This document shows, in pieces, positions 30,609 to 40,252 of a stretch of 64,000 nt of DNA. A program made the translations under genes and the position numbers. The notes beneath the pieces were generated by a model that did not search any database, was not told the DNA's origin, and saw nothing but the letters and a program-made list of their open reading frames with translations. Position 1 is the first letter of the stretch. Each line of letters begins with the position of its first letter. The DNA is taken from contig NZ_FOIR01000004.1 in assembly GCF_900111145.1 (NCBI RefSeq), positions 62,001 through 126,000 on the forward strand, read 5' to 3'. Source of the stretch: Roseivirga pacifica (lineage in GTDB: Bacteria > Bacteroidota > Bacteroidia > Cytophagales > Cyclobacteriaceae).

Positions 30609-32489
30609 TTATTTACTACAGCCCACCAAAGGCTTCATTGAGTTCTTTGCTTTTTGTTCCTTCACGTAATTAGCATAAGGGCCAGAGTCGAAAGGCCGAT
30701 CACTTACAGCAAACATTACATCTGTACATCTAATGTTAGCATACTGGCTGTTGCCATCTGAACTTTGCATGTGAAAGATTCTGCTGATATAGCTGTCATC
30801 TTTAGCATCAATAAACCTTCCGACATCATTCCCATAGTTACCTGGCTTTCTCCAATCTGGTGAAACCAGCTTATTATTCACCCTATAATTCTTAAGTTGA
30901 ATAAAGTTGGACTGTAAGATGCCGTCCGTAGTATTAAAAGGCTCAAAATCATTGGTATGATCACTTTTAGTGATATTGTTATTCGGCTGAATGTATAGGA
31001 TCACTTTCCCTAGTAGTCCACCTTCTTTCGATCCGTTCTCATCCATATAATACAAAGTCTTACCATCTACTATCTTACTTGCCTCCACTAGCTCTTCATT
31101 GTAAAAACCGCTTGAACTATGATACCTCAACTTCTCACCAAACTGTTCTTGCATTAACTTTATAATATTCTGCCATTTGGCATCGGCCATCCAATGTTCA
31201 TACTCTTTCAGTTCTGTCATAATGAAGAGCGGCTCATGATTAGGATTTTCATCGCTCCAATTGGCTATATAGCTGATCCAATCTTTCAGTAAAATTGAAT
31301 TTGGGTTATCTACGGTAAGGTCTACCTCATCTCCTGGTGCATCGTGACCAAGAACTAAATCTCCAATGTTCAATTTTGCTAGTTGCATTTTGTTCGACTG
31401 TTTTAACTGTGCGTAGAAGCCATTGTTAGCAGCAAAAAGCTCAACATTAGCTCCAGCTAAAAAGTCTATCTCCCCATTATATTCCTCCACAACATTGGGC
31501 TTCCCATTATCTAGAATAAGCTGAAAGCTATTCATTTGCCCGCTGGCTAAATACGTATTCAAAAACAGCTTTTCACCAGAATAAATAGCATTTACTTTAC
31601 CCACAAGCTTAGAAGAATTACCGCTTACTTCGCCTTTTTGTGACCAAGTAGAAGTAGATGTTTCAATCGAGGTAATACTAAAACTCGAAACATACTTCTG
31701 GTTGTGCTTAAATAGATGCAGCTGCTCATTTTGTACGAAAGGAGTAACTGTCATATCTGCACTTACTCCATCGATAATGAGCTTTCGATTTCCTATTAGC
31801 GGCTCTGCTCCCTGAATACTGAATGGATACACGGAAACGGTTTGATTATCTTGATTGTGAAGAGATATGTAGAGCTGATTTTGAAAGGAGAACAATTTTA
31901 ATTCAGCATCTGAAGGTGTTAAACGCTGCTGTTTTACCAGATTTAAACCGTTGCCAGAAAAGTCATAAGCTATCAACTCTCCCGACTGACTATAATAAAC
32001 TACCAAATAAGTTCTGCCCTGAAAATTGTAAGACGTAACCTCCGCTTCACCTGCAGCCCACAGGGCACTAGCATTCTCATAAACCTGCTGACCAGTTGCT
32101 ATGTCTTCTATACTTGCTAGGCCATTGGTTTCATCTAGCGAAAAGAGGTATGCTTTCTCACTGTGCTCTAGTGTTAGGTGCTTAAGATTTGATGTGGTTT
32201 CCGTAGAAAGTAATTCTTCGGTATAAAAAGAGAACATATCGAATTCAAAAAACCGAAGCCCTTTGGCCAACTGAGTTTTAATCCCTTCCCTTTTCATTCC
32301 ATTTTGGTTACCAGAATATGAGTTATGAGTCCCGGTAAAAAAGAATTGTCGATAGATGGCGTTGGTTGAGTCTCTTGTTTCTACAGGAGTTGTCGGATCT
32401 GGCTCAGCGTCTGGATTTACCTCCTCAGACTCGCAAGAAGACGCTCCTAACAAACAAGAGAGCAAGTGAAATACTAAAAGGATTTTCAT
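30609..32489 (-). CDS. PI-PLC-like lipoprotein with a six-repeat insertion in its catalytic domain
   Basis: A 626-residue lipoprotein, Cys19 in GASSC. The start could instead be the ATG at 32504. It resembles Ca2+-dependent phosphoinositide phospholipase C (PI-PLC-C1 type). First half: GTHNSYSG (His55), QLAKGLRFFEFD (73-84). Second half: LGHDAPGDEVD (His382) and WSDENPNHEPLFI then TELK (411-428). Between residues about 107 and 375 lie six repeats of about 49 residues, starting near 111, 158, 204, 255, 306 and 356; each pairs a short strand (such as NQLYISLHN) with a second (VSVYPFS). This looks like a six-bladed propeller. It may cleave a phosphodiester lipid or lipid anchor outside the cell. 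Last gene of the SusCD cluster, after a terminator-like hairpin. Confidence 0.72.
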   Translation of the reverse strand: MKILLVFHLLSCLLGASSCESEEVNPDAEPDPTTPVETRDSTNAIYRQFFFTGTHNSYSGNQNGMKREGIKTQLAKGLRFFEFDMFSFYTEELLSTETTSNLKHLTLEHSEKAYLFSLDETNGLASIEDIATGQQVYENASALWAAGEAEVTSYNFQGRTYLVVYYSQSGELIAYDFSGNGLNLVKQQRLTPSDAELKLFSFQNQLYISLHNQDNQTVSVYPFSIQGAEPLIGNRKLIIDGVSADMTVTPFVQNEQLHLFKHNQKYVSSFSITSIETSTSTWSQKGEVSGNSSKLVGKVNAIYSGEKLFLNTYLASGQMNSFQLILDNGKPNVVEEYNGEIDFLAGANVELFAANNGFYAQLKQSNKMQLAKLNIGDLVLGHDAPGDEVDLTVDNPNSILLKDWISYIANWSDENPNHEPLFIMTELKEYEHWMADAKWQNIIKLMQEQFGEKLRYHSSSGFYNEELVEASKIVDGKTLYYMDENGSKEGGLLGKVILYIQPNNNITKSDHTNDFEPFNTTDGILQSNFIQLKNYRVNNKLVSPDWRKPGNYGNDVGRFIDAKDDSYISRIFHMQSSDGNSQYANIRCTDVMFAVSDRPFDSGPYANYVKEQKAKNSMKPLVGCSK

Positions 32490-32517
32490 GGTTAGACTTT
32501 TCATAAAAAATGGAAGC

Positions 32518-32553
32518 AAAAAAGAGAAGAGGGTAAAAAAGCCCTCTTCTCTA
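32518..32553 (-). terminator. Intra-operon terminator between the DUF285 lipoprotein and the PLC-like gene
   Basis: AGAGAAGAGGG (32524-32534) pairs perfectly with CCCTCTTCTCT (32543-32553), an 11-base stem with an 8-base loop. On the minus strand seven T residues follow (A run 32518-32524). The PLC-like start lies 29 bases beyond, so expression of that gene would need read-through or its own promoter. Confidence 0.85.
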
Positions 32554-32565
32554 AAAACAACTAAT

Positions 32566-34092
32566 CTAATTTGGTCTGCTACAGAAAGCGTTATTATCGA
32601 ATTTACTAACCGAGAATTGAGGTTTGTGAGCATCGTCCCAGTTAGGTGAATCCGTATCGAAGTCTAGGTTACACTTCACATTGCTTACATCCCAACCAGA
32701 AAGGTCTTGGTTAAACACCTGATTCTCCTTGAACAAGTTCTGCATGTTAACCACATTGCTTACATCCCACGAGCTAATGTCTTGGTTAAACTTACAGTTC
32801 TTACCACCAAACATGGTTTCCATATTATCCATGCTACTCAGATCCCAATTAGCTATAGATGCATTGTTAAACTCCGCATCTTTGAACATGTCCCACATAC
32901 TTTCCACTTTAGACATGTCCCAAGCACTAAGGTCACCATTGTAGCTAGAGCCACGGAACATCTCTCTCATGGTAACCACATTACCTAGTTTATCTCCCCA
33001 TCCTGAAAGGTCTTGGTCAAATACTTTGTTATCTCTGAAAGTAGATTGGAAAGAAGTAACATTAGCCACATTCCAATTACCAATTGGTTGGTTGAAAGGT
33101 GAGTTTCTGAACATGTTTTTCATGGTTGTAGCACTGCTTACATCCCAAGAAGATATATTCTGATTAAAGGCAGACTCATTAAACATAGTCTCGAAAGTCT
33201 CCACATTGCTAACATCCCAATTGTCCAAAGGCTGATCAAAGTTTGTTGCCTTATAGAACATGTCCCACATGCTAGTTACTCCGCTAACATCCCAATGATT
33301 AATGTTACTATTGAAAGAGCTAGCTTCTCTAAACATTGTTCGGAAGTTAGTCGTCTCGCTCAAGTCAGGGGCGTTGGTGGCGGAAATCTGTAAATTAGAA
33401 CAGCCTCTAAAGTAACCTCCATTGTTACCTAACTTTAACTGACCCCAGTCTGTAATATCAATGATATTATCTCTGCTTGTGTTAGTAGCATCAAAATTAA
33501 AACCGTTGATATCTCCCCAAATAACTACTTGGTAATCTCCAGCCTCAGCGTAAGTATGAGAGGCAGAAGACAGATCGTAGCCAGCTACGATATCTTCTTC
33601 ACCATCTCCCCAAAACACTTTGAAGTTGTACTCGCCATCTTCTTCAAGTGGCAGAGTTATCTCTCCCCCAGCATCTACCCTCCAAACAGAAACAAACTCT
33701 TTATCCGATTGAAATGGAGCTAGCACGTTCAACTGAATATTGAACTCTTCTTCTAGGCCAAAACCATAGGCCAAAAGAGTAGACTCACCAGCAGCTACAC
33801 TTTCGCCCGAAGCTGGAGTACTCTCTATACCACTTGGCAAATTGATGGTTAATACCACTTGTTGACCTTCTGCCTCTGGCGGTAAGGAAGCCGTGATTAA
33901 TCTTGAAGGGTTAACTACTGCCGCTTCAATATCTGCTTCTAAAAAGCTATTATTCTTAGCTTCAATCAATATCGACTCGATGTATACATCGCGATCATCA
34001 ATATCGAAATCAGTACTATCTACATCGCAGCCAAAAAACGCCAAGGCCACGGTAAACAAAATGAATTGATATATTCTATTTAAGTTTTTCAT
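32566..34092 (-). CDS. DUF285 (BspA-like) repeat surface lipoprotein
   Basis: The protein has 508 residues. Lipobox AFFGC places the lipid-modified cysteine at 22. A PKD-like domain (about 140-225, with FWGDGEEDI and HTYAEAGDYQV) precedes nine DUF285 repeats (about 226-474) spaced 24-26 residues, each around the motif WDVSxVxxMxxMF; tryptophans at 267, 292, 316, 340, 365, 391, 416, 442, 467. DUF285 repeats mediate surface contacts. Placed 18 bases after susD, it probably takes the place of a SusE/F-like surface lipoprotein that binds substrate or host cell. The DNA repeats could recombine. Confidence 0.88.
   Translation of the reverse strand: MKNLNRIYQFILFTVALAFFGCDVDSTDFDIDDRDVYIESILIEAKNNSFLEADIEAAVVNPSRLITASLPPEAEGQQVVLTINLPSGIESTPASGESVAAGESTLLAYGFGLEEEFNIQLNVLAPFQSDKEFVSVWRVDAGGEITLPLEEDGEYNFKVFWGDGEEDIVAGYDLSSASHTYAEAGDYQVVIWGDINGFNFDATNTSRDNIIDITDWGQLKLGNNGGYFRGCSNLQISATNAPDLSETTNFRTMFREASSFNSNINHWDVSGVTSMWDMFYKATNFDQPLDNWDVSNVETFETMFNESAFNQNISSWDVSSATTMKNMFRNSPFNQPIGNWNVANVTSFQSTFRDNKVFDQDLSGWGDKLGNVVTMREMFRGSSYNGDLSAWDMSKVESMWDMFKDAEFNNASIANWDLSSMDNMETMFGGKNCKFNQDISSWDVSNVVNMQNLFKENQVFNQDLSGWDVSNVKCNLDFDTDSPNWDDAHKPQFSVSKFDNNAFCSRPN
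32671..33417 (-). repeat. Nine DUF285 coding repeats of about 75 bases
   Basis: Tandem imperfect repeats, seen as recurring CATCCCA and ACATGGTT/AACATG-like blocks on the plus strand, at a period of 72-78 bases. They encode the W-D-V-S units of the lipoprotein. The similarity makes repeat-number change by slippage possible. Confidence 0.8.
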
Positions 34093-34110
34093 GAGTTTCG
34101 GTTATAGAGA

Positions 34111-35484
34111 TTAATAGCCTGGATTTTGCTGCATGGCAGTAATATCTACCTGAGACTGAGGAATAGGAGCCAAAACCCTAAAGTCTTGCACTACAATGTT
34201 TTTCCCCTCACTAGCAAAGAAGTTGTTCATAATGCTAACGGCATTACCGCTACGCAATAGGTCTGCCCATCGGTGGCCTTCACCAAAAAGCTCGAATCTT
34301 CTTTCTAGCGCAATGGCATCTCTTAAAACAGCTTGATTGGTAGAGGTAATTCCTGACAAACCTGCTCTAGTTCTAACCGCGTTCAAGTGGGTTAAAGCCT
34401 CGGCAGAACCGCCTGTTTCGTTCAATGCTTCAGCAAGCATTAATAGCACATCGGCATACCTTACCACATAATGGTTATCACCACCATCGCCAGTATTGTT
34501 GTTGGGAGAAGGTGTCCATTTATTAGCATAGTAGGCATTGTCCGAAACATTGATTAGGTCTCTTCTTTTATCAGCAGCATCGAACAAATTATAGAAGGCA
34601 GGCTCCATAGCCATTGCCCCTCTACCTCCCTGATTATCTGGTTGCGTGAAATTGTAGTAATAAGCACTTCCTTCACTGTTCCCATCCAATTCCGAAGCAT
34701 ACTGAATACTAAATACATCTTCAGCATTACCTTCATTTTCTACCCCGTAAAGGTCGCCTATGTCTACTAGCGAATATTTGCCAGTACCGACAATCTGCTG
34801 TAATTGCTGTACTGCCTGAGCAAACATACCTCGCTTCATATAGTTTTTAGCGAGAATAGCTCTTGCGGCCTGTTTATCTGCTCTACCAGCAGCATATGTT
34901 ACAGGCAATAAGTCTATCGCCTCCAATAAATCCGCTTCAATCTGATCGTAAACTTCAGCCTTAGGAGTTCTTGTATCATCAAAAGCATACGATGGATCGG
35001 TCACTTTTGTCAATAAAGGCACATCACCATAAATGGTAGTTAGGTTATCGTACAAGAAGCTTCTAATAAACAGCACCTCGCCTCTTCTAACATTCTTTAC
35101 TTCCGAACTACTAAACTGAACCTCATCAATTACCTCTAAGACCATGTTAGTGTGGAAAATTCCGTCATAGGAACTATTCCAGATACTGTTAACAAACCCA
35201 GTAGTGGTACTCCATGTAAAATCTTCTAAAGAGCTAACTCCACCATTTGAGTTTGGAGCCTGAACATAAGCATTATCCGAAGTCACTTCTCCCCAAAGAA
35301 TCATATAGTAGCTATACAGCCCCTGAAGGTTATTATAACTAGCCGTAACAGTTGATTCTACACTTTCTTGAGAGTTATAGTAGTTTTCGGTTAGTATCCC
35401 TGTTTCAGGAAATTGATCTAAATCATCGTGGCACGATAGGCATAAGCATACCGCCATTGTAAATGCGAATAGTCTTTTTAACAT
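34111..35484 (-). CDS. SusD/RagB-family outer-membrane nutrient-binding lipoprotein
   Basis: The protein has 457 residues, within the family range. The signal ends LCLSC (Cys18). The mature part opens LDQFPETGILTENYYNS, then ESTVTASYNNLQGLYS, typical of SusD. The tetratricopeptide-like helical part and RYADVLLMLAEALNETGGS near residue 345 with LNAVRTRAG are family hallmarks. It ends with AMQQNPGY. It should cap the SusC transporter and bind the substrate. Overlap with SusC is absent (11-base gap); the ordered cluster SusC-SusD-DUF285 lipoprotein suggests one mRNA. Confidence 0.93.
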   Translation of the reverse strand: MLKRLFAFTMAVCLCLSCHDDLDQFPETGILTENYYNSQESVESTVTASYNNLQGLYSYYMILWGEVTSDNAYVQAPNSNGGVSSLEDFTWSTTTGFVNSIWNSSYDGIFHTNMVLEVIDEVQFSSSEVKNVRRGEVLFIRSFLYDNLTTIYGDVPLLTKVTDPSYAFDDTRTPKAEVYDQIEADLLEAIDLLPVTYAAGRADKQAARAILAKNYMKRGMFAQAVQQLQQIVGTGKYSLVDIGDLYGVENEGNAEDVFSIQYASELDGNSEGSAYYYNFTQPDNQGGRGAMAMEPAFYNLFDAADKRRDLINVSDNAYYANKWTPSPNNNTGDGGDNHYVVRYADVLLMLAEALNETGGSAEALTHLNAVRTRAGLSGITSTNQAVLRDAIALERRFELFGEGHRWADLLRSGNAVSIMNNFFASEGKNIVVQDFRVLAPIPQSQVDITAMQQNPGY

Positions 35485-35495
35485 GATTTCTTCTG

Positions 35496-38400
35496 TTAGA
35501 ATGTGAGGTTAATTCCGGTAGAATAAATGCGCGGTACGGAAGTAGTTCCGTGAATATGGCCTCTGTTCAATGGGTTTCCATTATCTCCGCCATCTGGGTT
35601 CATTCCTCTATAGTCTGTCCAAGTGTGCAGGTTATTTACTGAGAAATAGATTCTGGCTTGTTTCAGTCCAACTCTGTCTAATAGGTTGACTGGGAAAGTG
35701 TAACCAACCTGCAGCCCTCTAATTCTGAAATAATCTGCATCTAGCACATTGTAGTTTGTTGGGTTACGGCTAGCCTGCCTTGTTTCAGTATTTCCGTACG
35801 CATCTGGTGCTGCCAAGAAACCATCAGGATTGGTAACCGGATCCCAGTAATTGTTGAAATAATGGTAGTTTGTGTTTGAGAATGCCTCTCCATACTCTAA
35901 GTAGCGAGAAGTCATTTCATCGAAAGCTACTCTACCTAGCGTTCCGTTAAAGGTCATGTTAAAGTCAAAACCTTTGTAGGCGAGGTCTAAACCGAAGCCA
36001 TAGCTTACTTCAGCATTATAATCGCCTAGGGAGACTCTATCATCAGCGTTGATCACATCATTGCCATCGGTATCTTGGAAAATGTAGTCTCCTACTTCGG
36101 CAGAAAGTGTAGTAGACTTTCTAGATAAATATTCGTCTACCTCTTCTTGTGATTTTAAAAGGCCAATAATTTTATACCCGTAAAGGTTGGCTAAAGAACC
36201 TCCTACTTGCGTAATAAATCTTTGGCTTCCACCTTCATACAGTTCTTCGGCACCACCCAACGAAATAATTTCATTCTGGTTGGTTGAAAGGTTAGCATTC
36301 AAACCAATCATCAGATCTCCAACTTTAAGGCCAGCTGTATTTAGAACGAACTCCCAACCTTTGTTTTCCATCTCACCAACATTTTGAAGTGAGCTACTAA
36401 AGCCTGTATGTGTAGGCACAGGTCTATCTAGCAAAAGATTGCTAATGTTGGCGATGTAATAGTTTACTTCAACATCAAGCACATCATATATGCTTAAGTC
36501 TGCTCCAAAATTGTGAGAAGTATTGGTTTCCCATGTAAGCCCAGGTGATGGCGCACTAGACGGCCCCGCCCCTGGGTGAAGTGTTCCATCGTAAGGATAA
36601 TCGCGACCAGTTCCGATTGACGCGTACTGAGCGTAATTCCCGATCTGGTTATTACCTGTGGTACCCCAGCTATAGCGTAACTTACCAAACGTGACAATGT
36701 CGTTTTGAGGGAAGAAACTCTCGTTGGTGAACACCCAACCAGCAGAGAATGATCCAAAGGTTCCAAAACGGTTATCCTCTCCAAAGCGAGAAGAACCGTC
36801 CGTTCTAATAGAACCTGTTAAGAAGTAAGTGTTTCTAAAGTTATAGAGCAACCTTGAGAAATAAGAGATTTGCACCCACTTGCTTCTTGAAGCATCAGCA
36901 GTCTGCACCGTTGAACCATCAATATTTTGAATGATATCGTTCGGGTAATCCGCACCTGTTACGCTCAAGGATTTGTATGCGCTGCTTTGGTAACTCTGTC
37001 CAAGAAGGACGTTAAATGAATGCTCCTTAACATCGAACTTATAGTCTAAGGTATTCTCCCAAAGTACATCTAACCTGTCGTTTCTAGATTCAGAGCCTTG
37101 GCGGGTGTCTCTCTCGCTGATTAGCCTACGGTAAGAACCTGTAAGCATTGGCGCAAATTGATCTGTAAACTTGTTATTATAAAGATACCCCAAAGACGAC
37201 TTCAACTTTAGGTTGTTGATAGGCTCAAACTCTACATAGGCATTTCCAAAAGTATTGAACTCTTCTCGCTTATATTTAGAGAGCTCTGCCATAGCCACAG
37301 GGTTCTCCTGCATATTGGCATTGTAAGGACGGTTGGCCAGTATTTGCTCTTCTACACTATAACCATGAGCCGCTCCGTTTTCAGCATCGTAAGCCGAAAA
37401 GAATGGGAACATATAAACCATGGCTCTGCCCGCAGGGTCTATCGGAAAACGATAGTTGTTACTTCCGTTGGTAAGCCCTCTTTCTGCATACATGCCATTT
37501 ACGTTCACCCCAAATCTCACTTGATCACTAATGTCTGTATTGGTTTTAAGGTTAAGCGTATATCGCTTCTGATCTGCAGTAATTACTATACCCTCCTCAT
37601 CGCTGTAGCCTAAGGAAACTGAGTAATCCGTGCCATCATTAGCTCCTGAAATGTTTAAGTAATGGTTCTGAATATTACCAGTTCTGTAAACTGCATCTTC
37701 CCAATCGAAATCGGTAAGTCCTTGCTCGCCATTCAGGTATGGCAAAGTATAATCTAAGAGAAGCTCTCTTACATTGGCTCCCTTAGCTAAACGCTCGGCT
37801 TCTGTATCGTTAACGTCAGCATCCGGGTGGTTTTTTAGATAAGCATTGTTACGGCCATCGGCAAAAAACTTTGCTGCATCATAAGCATTCAGCAAATCAT
37901 AAGAACCAGAACGCTCTTGCATACCGAAAACTGTACTGAAGTTAATGGTCGGGCCTCTTTTCTTACCTTTTTTAGTGGTAATCATAATAAGCCCATTGGC
38001 TGCGCGAGAACCGTAAATAGCTGTAGATGCAGCATCCTTTAGCACATCAACTCGCTCAATATCATTAGTATTAATAATATTCAATGAGCTGCCTTCCGCT
38101 AAGGGAAAACCATCGACAACCACTAGTGGGTTGGTTTCTCTTGTGATAGAACCTGCCCCTCTAATGGTTATAGTGTTACCATCGCCTGGGTTTCTAGCAT
38201 TAGTTAATATATCTACACCTGCAACACGACCTACAATCGCTTGATCAACACTTGTGCTAGTATATTGCTCAATAACACTTGCATCTACACTAGAAACAGC
38301 ACCAGTTATTTTTTCTTTAGAGTTCGTTCCGTAACCTATCACCACCACATCTTCTAAGCCTAGACTCTCTTCGTTTAAAACAAAATCTAGTCTACTAGAT

Positions 38401-38990
38401 GATGCTGTAATAGTTCTCTCTAAAGTGGTATAGCCTACAAACGAAACCCTAACTGTAAACGAATCTACTGGTACTGTCAGCTGATAGTTACCTTCAGCAT
38501 CAGTAATCACTCCATTAGTTGTTCCCTTCTGAAGAACTGACGCCCCTGGAAGAGGGACATTTTCTGTATCCCTAACCTTGCCACTTATAACAATAGCTAG
38601 TGCTTTGTTCAAAGATTGATCATTTGGTTTTTTCGATTGAGCCAGGTACACCCTGTTTTCAACAATTCGAAAAACTGTATTGGTACCTTTGAATATCTCC
38701 TTTAATACATTTTCTATAGGCTCATCCTGAGCATTTACCGACACCTCTCTATCAAGGTCTACATCGCTCACTTTATAGATAAACCTATAATCTGTTGAGT
38801 CCTCGAGAATATCTAGGAGTTTATTTACCCGAATGCTCTCCAAGTGCAAGGTTACCTTGGCGCCTTGCCAAGTAATGTTTAATGCATTTGCCTTAGAAAA
38901 GCCAAAAAACATTAACATAACTAGTATTTGTAAAAGTAGGCTTGAAGTGAATTTTGGCCTGACCTTACAATGTGCTTTGATTTTTTTCAT
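35496..38990 (-). CDS. SusC/RagA-family TonB-dependent transporter with STN domain
   Basis: The protein has 1164 residues. Signal sequence (about 1-37) is followed by an STN/secretin N-terminal domain (about 45-115), a carboxypeptidase-like regulatory domain (about 130-215, GAS-VLQKGTTNGVITDAEG), the plug (from about 220, IGYGTNSKEKITGAVSSV), and the 22-strand barrel ending in an aromatic residue (GINLTF). The STN domain marks receptors that signal to a FecR/ECF sigma pair, as encoded just upstream. It imports an oligomeric substrate across the outer membrane. The full set points to substrate-induced expression. Confidence 0.95.
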   Translation of the reverse strand: MKKIKAHCKVRPKFTSSLLLQILVMLMFFGFSKANALNITWQGAKVTLHLESIRVNKLLDILEDSTDYRFIYKVSDVDLDREVSVNAQDEPIENVLKEIFKGTNTVFRIVENRVYLAQSKKPNDQSLNKALAIVISGKVRDTENVPLPGASVLQKGTTNGVITDAEGNYQLTVPVDSFTVRVSFVGYTTLERTITASSSRLDFVLNEESLGLEDVVVIGYGTNSKEKITGAVSSVDASVIEQYTSTSVDQAIVGRVAGVDILTNARNPGDGNTITIRGAGSITRETNPLVVVDGFPLAEGSSLNIINTNDIERVDVLKDAASTAIYGSRAANGLIMITTKKGKKRGPTINFSTVFGMQERSGSYDLLNAYDAAKFFADGRNNAYLKNHPDADVNDTEAERLAKGANVRELLLDYTLPYLNGEQGLTDFDWEDAVYRTGNIQNHYLNISGANDGTDYSVSLGYSDEEGIVITADQKRYTLNLKTNTDISDQVRFGVNVNGMYAERGLTNGSNNYRFPIDPAGRAMVYMFPFFSAYDAENGAAHGYSVEEQILANRPYNANMQENPVAMAELSKYKREEFNTFGNAYVEFEPINNLKLKSSLGYLYNNKFTDQFAPMLTGSYRRLISERDTRQGSESRNDRLDVLWENTLDYKFDVKEHSFNVLLGQSYQSSAYKSLSVTGADYPNDIIQNIDGSTVQTADASRSKWVQISYFSRLLYNFRNTYFLTGSIRTDGSSRFGEDNRFGTFGSFSAGWVFTNESFFPQNDIVTFGKLRYSWGTTGNNQIGNYAQYASIGTGRDYPYDGTLHPGAGPSSAPSPGLTWETNTSHNFGADLSIYDVLDVEVNYYIANISNLLLDRPVPTHTGFSSSLQNVGEMENKGWEFVLNTAGLKVGDLMIGLNANLSTNQNEIISLGGAEELYEGGSQRFITQVGGSLANLYGYKIIGLLKSQEEVDEYLSRKSTTLSAEVGDYIFQDTDGNDVINADDRVSLGDYNAEVSYGFGLDLAYKGFDFNMTFNGTLGRVAFDEMTSRYLEYGEAFSNTNYHYFNNYWDPVTNPDGFLAAPDAYGNTETRQASRNPTNYNVLDADYFRIRGLQVGYTFPVNLLDRVGLKQARIYFSVNNLHTWTDYRGMNPDGGDNGNPLNRGHIHGTTSVPRIYSTGINLTF

Positions 38991-39029
38991 AGTTTTATAA
39001 TTCGTAATTGGTGGTTGAAAGAAATTTCT

Positions 39030-39128
39030 TCACATCCTTGAGTCGGAAGATGTCCCCACATTTTCCGATTTGTTTTTTAGGGATATGCTGTCTGATGGTC
39101 CTCCTGATTTTACATAGGCATATTTCAT
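39030..39128 (-). other. Leader region between fecR and susC (small frame and hairpin)
   Basis: The 143 bases before susC hold a 32-codon frame from ATG at 39128 to TGA at 39030, and a hairpin at 39044-39067 (arms CGGAAGATGT and ACATTTTCCG with CCCC loop; one mismatch on the RNA strand). It could be a leader or processed region of the susC mRNA. Coding is unsupported. Confidence 0.3.
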
Positions 39129-39133
39129 TTTGG

Positions 39134-40252
39134 TTATTGGATCGTTATTTGGTTTTCGTTGATTTCGAATGATATTTCATAGAGCACGGCTAAATCGTTC
39201 ATCACTTGCTCTAGAGATGGGTTCTGCCCGAAATTGGCACTAATAAGCTCTCCGTTTAACTCAGCATTGTTGTCAATTTTCACATTGAACCTTCGCTCAA
39301 GAATCTTGAGCAAGCCACTAAATGCCATGTTTCTGATGATCAATTCACCATTCGTCCAAGCGGTGTAAGGAGCGGTTACCGTAGGTTCGGTAGAAAAGAG
39401 TAGGCTATCTTTATTGAAAGTGGCTTTGAATCCAGGCTTTAGAATGGTGCTGTTGTCACGGGAAAAACTAGTCTCTGTATACAGGCCAACTTCTCCTTCA
39501 ACCAGAACAACCTCGTCAATCTCATTTTCCTCATAAGTATTGATATTGAAAGCCGTACCCAGTACTCTTATTTTGAAATCATTTGCCTGAACTACAAAGG
39601 GTTGATCAGGATTCTTGCTTACCTCTAAAAATGCTTCTCCGTTGACGGATACTGATCGGTTCTGGCTAGGTAAATAGCTAGTTTGATAGCTAAAAGATGT
39701 TCCCGCATTAAGTTGAACCTGGGTACCCTCTGATAATTTTACCTGAAATGTTTTTCCGTAAGGGACCTTTAATTGATGTGTTTGGGCCTGCAGACTATTG
39801 CTTTCATAAACGAGTACCCCATCCTCAGCGTAAGCAATCTGCACTCCGTTGACTTCAACAAGTTGCTTTTCGTCTGAGTTGCCCAAAACAATGAAGTTCC
39901 CTTCCCCCATTTCAAGGGTAATTTGATTGGAGAAATCAACCAATTTGGATTGCGAATACTGCCTAACTAAAAAGACTGCCGTAGCAAATACCAGAAATAC
40001 CGCTGCAGCGTACCTCCACTTTGGCCAACCAAATCTATTTTCCGACTCAACTTTGTCTATAGATTTATCAATTCGCTTTAAGAGGCTAACTCTTAGCTTG
40101 TTTTTCTCTGATTCACCTAAAGTGGAATTGATCTTAAGTGTCTGCTTAACTTGTGCCCTCTCACAGTATGCAATTAGCTGTGCCTCCTCTTGCGGAGAGC
40201 ACTTGCCGTTATCATACTTTTCTACCAGTTCTAAAAGTTGCCGCTTGGTCAT
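39134..40252 (-). CDS. FecR-family anti-sigma factor
   Basis: The protein has 372 residues: an N-terminal cytoplasmic sigma-binding part (about 1-75), one membrane segment (about 79-96, AAAVFLVFATAVFLV), and a periplasmic FecR domain (about 150-240; KVPYGKTFQVKLSEGTQV then ALGTAFNI-like VLGTAFNINTYEENE) with a C-terminal STN-like extension (about 300-372). It holds the sigma factor at 40424-40993 inactive until the SusC STN domain contacts it. Lies between sigma factor and SusC, the usual order. Confidence 0.93.
   Translation of the reverse strand: MTKRQLLELVEKYDNGKCSPQEEAQLIAYCERAQVKQTLKINSTLGESEKNKLRVSLLKRIDKSIDKVESENRFGWPKWRYAAAVFLVFATAVFLVRQYSQSKLVDFSNQITLEMGEGNFIVLGNSDEKQLVEVNGVQIAYAEDGVLVYESNSLQAQTHQLKVPYGKTFQVKLSEGTQVQLNAGTSFSYQTSYLPSQNRSVSVNGEAFLEVSKNPDQPFVVQANDFKIRVLGTAFNINTYEENEIDEVVLVEGEVGLYTETSFSRDNSTILKPGFKATFNKDSLLFSTEPTVTAPYTAWTNGELIIRNMAFSGLLKILERRFNVKIDNNAELNGELISANFGQNPSLEQVMNDLAVLYEISFEINENQITIQ

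Noticed and set aside
32490-32633. 48-residue extension of the PLC-like protein
   Set aside because: It crosses the terminator hairpin and would bury the lipoprotein signal; a start at 32489 or 32504 is required.
32707-33163. Several plus-strand frames antisense to the DUF285 repeats
   Set aside because: They arise from the repeat periodicity and have no start context or family motif.
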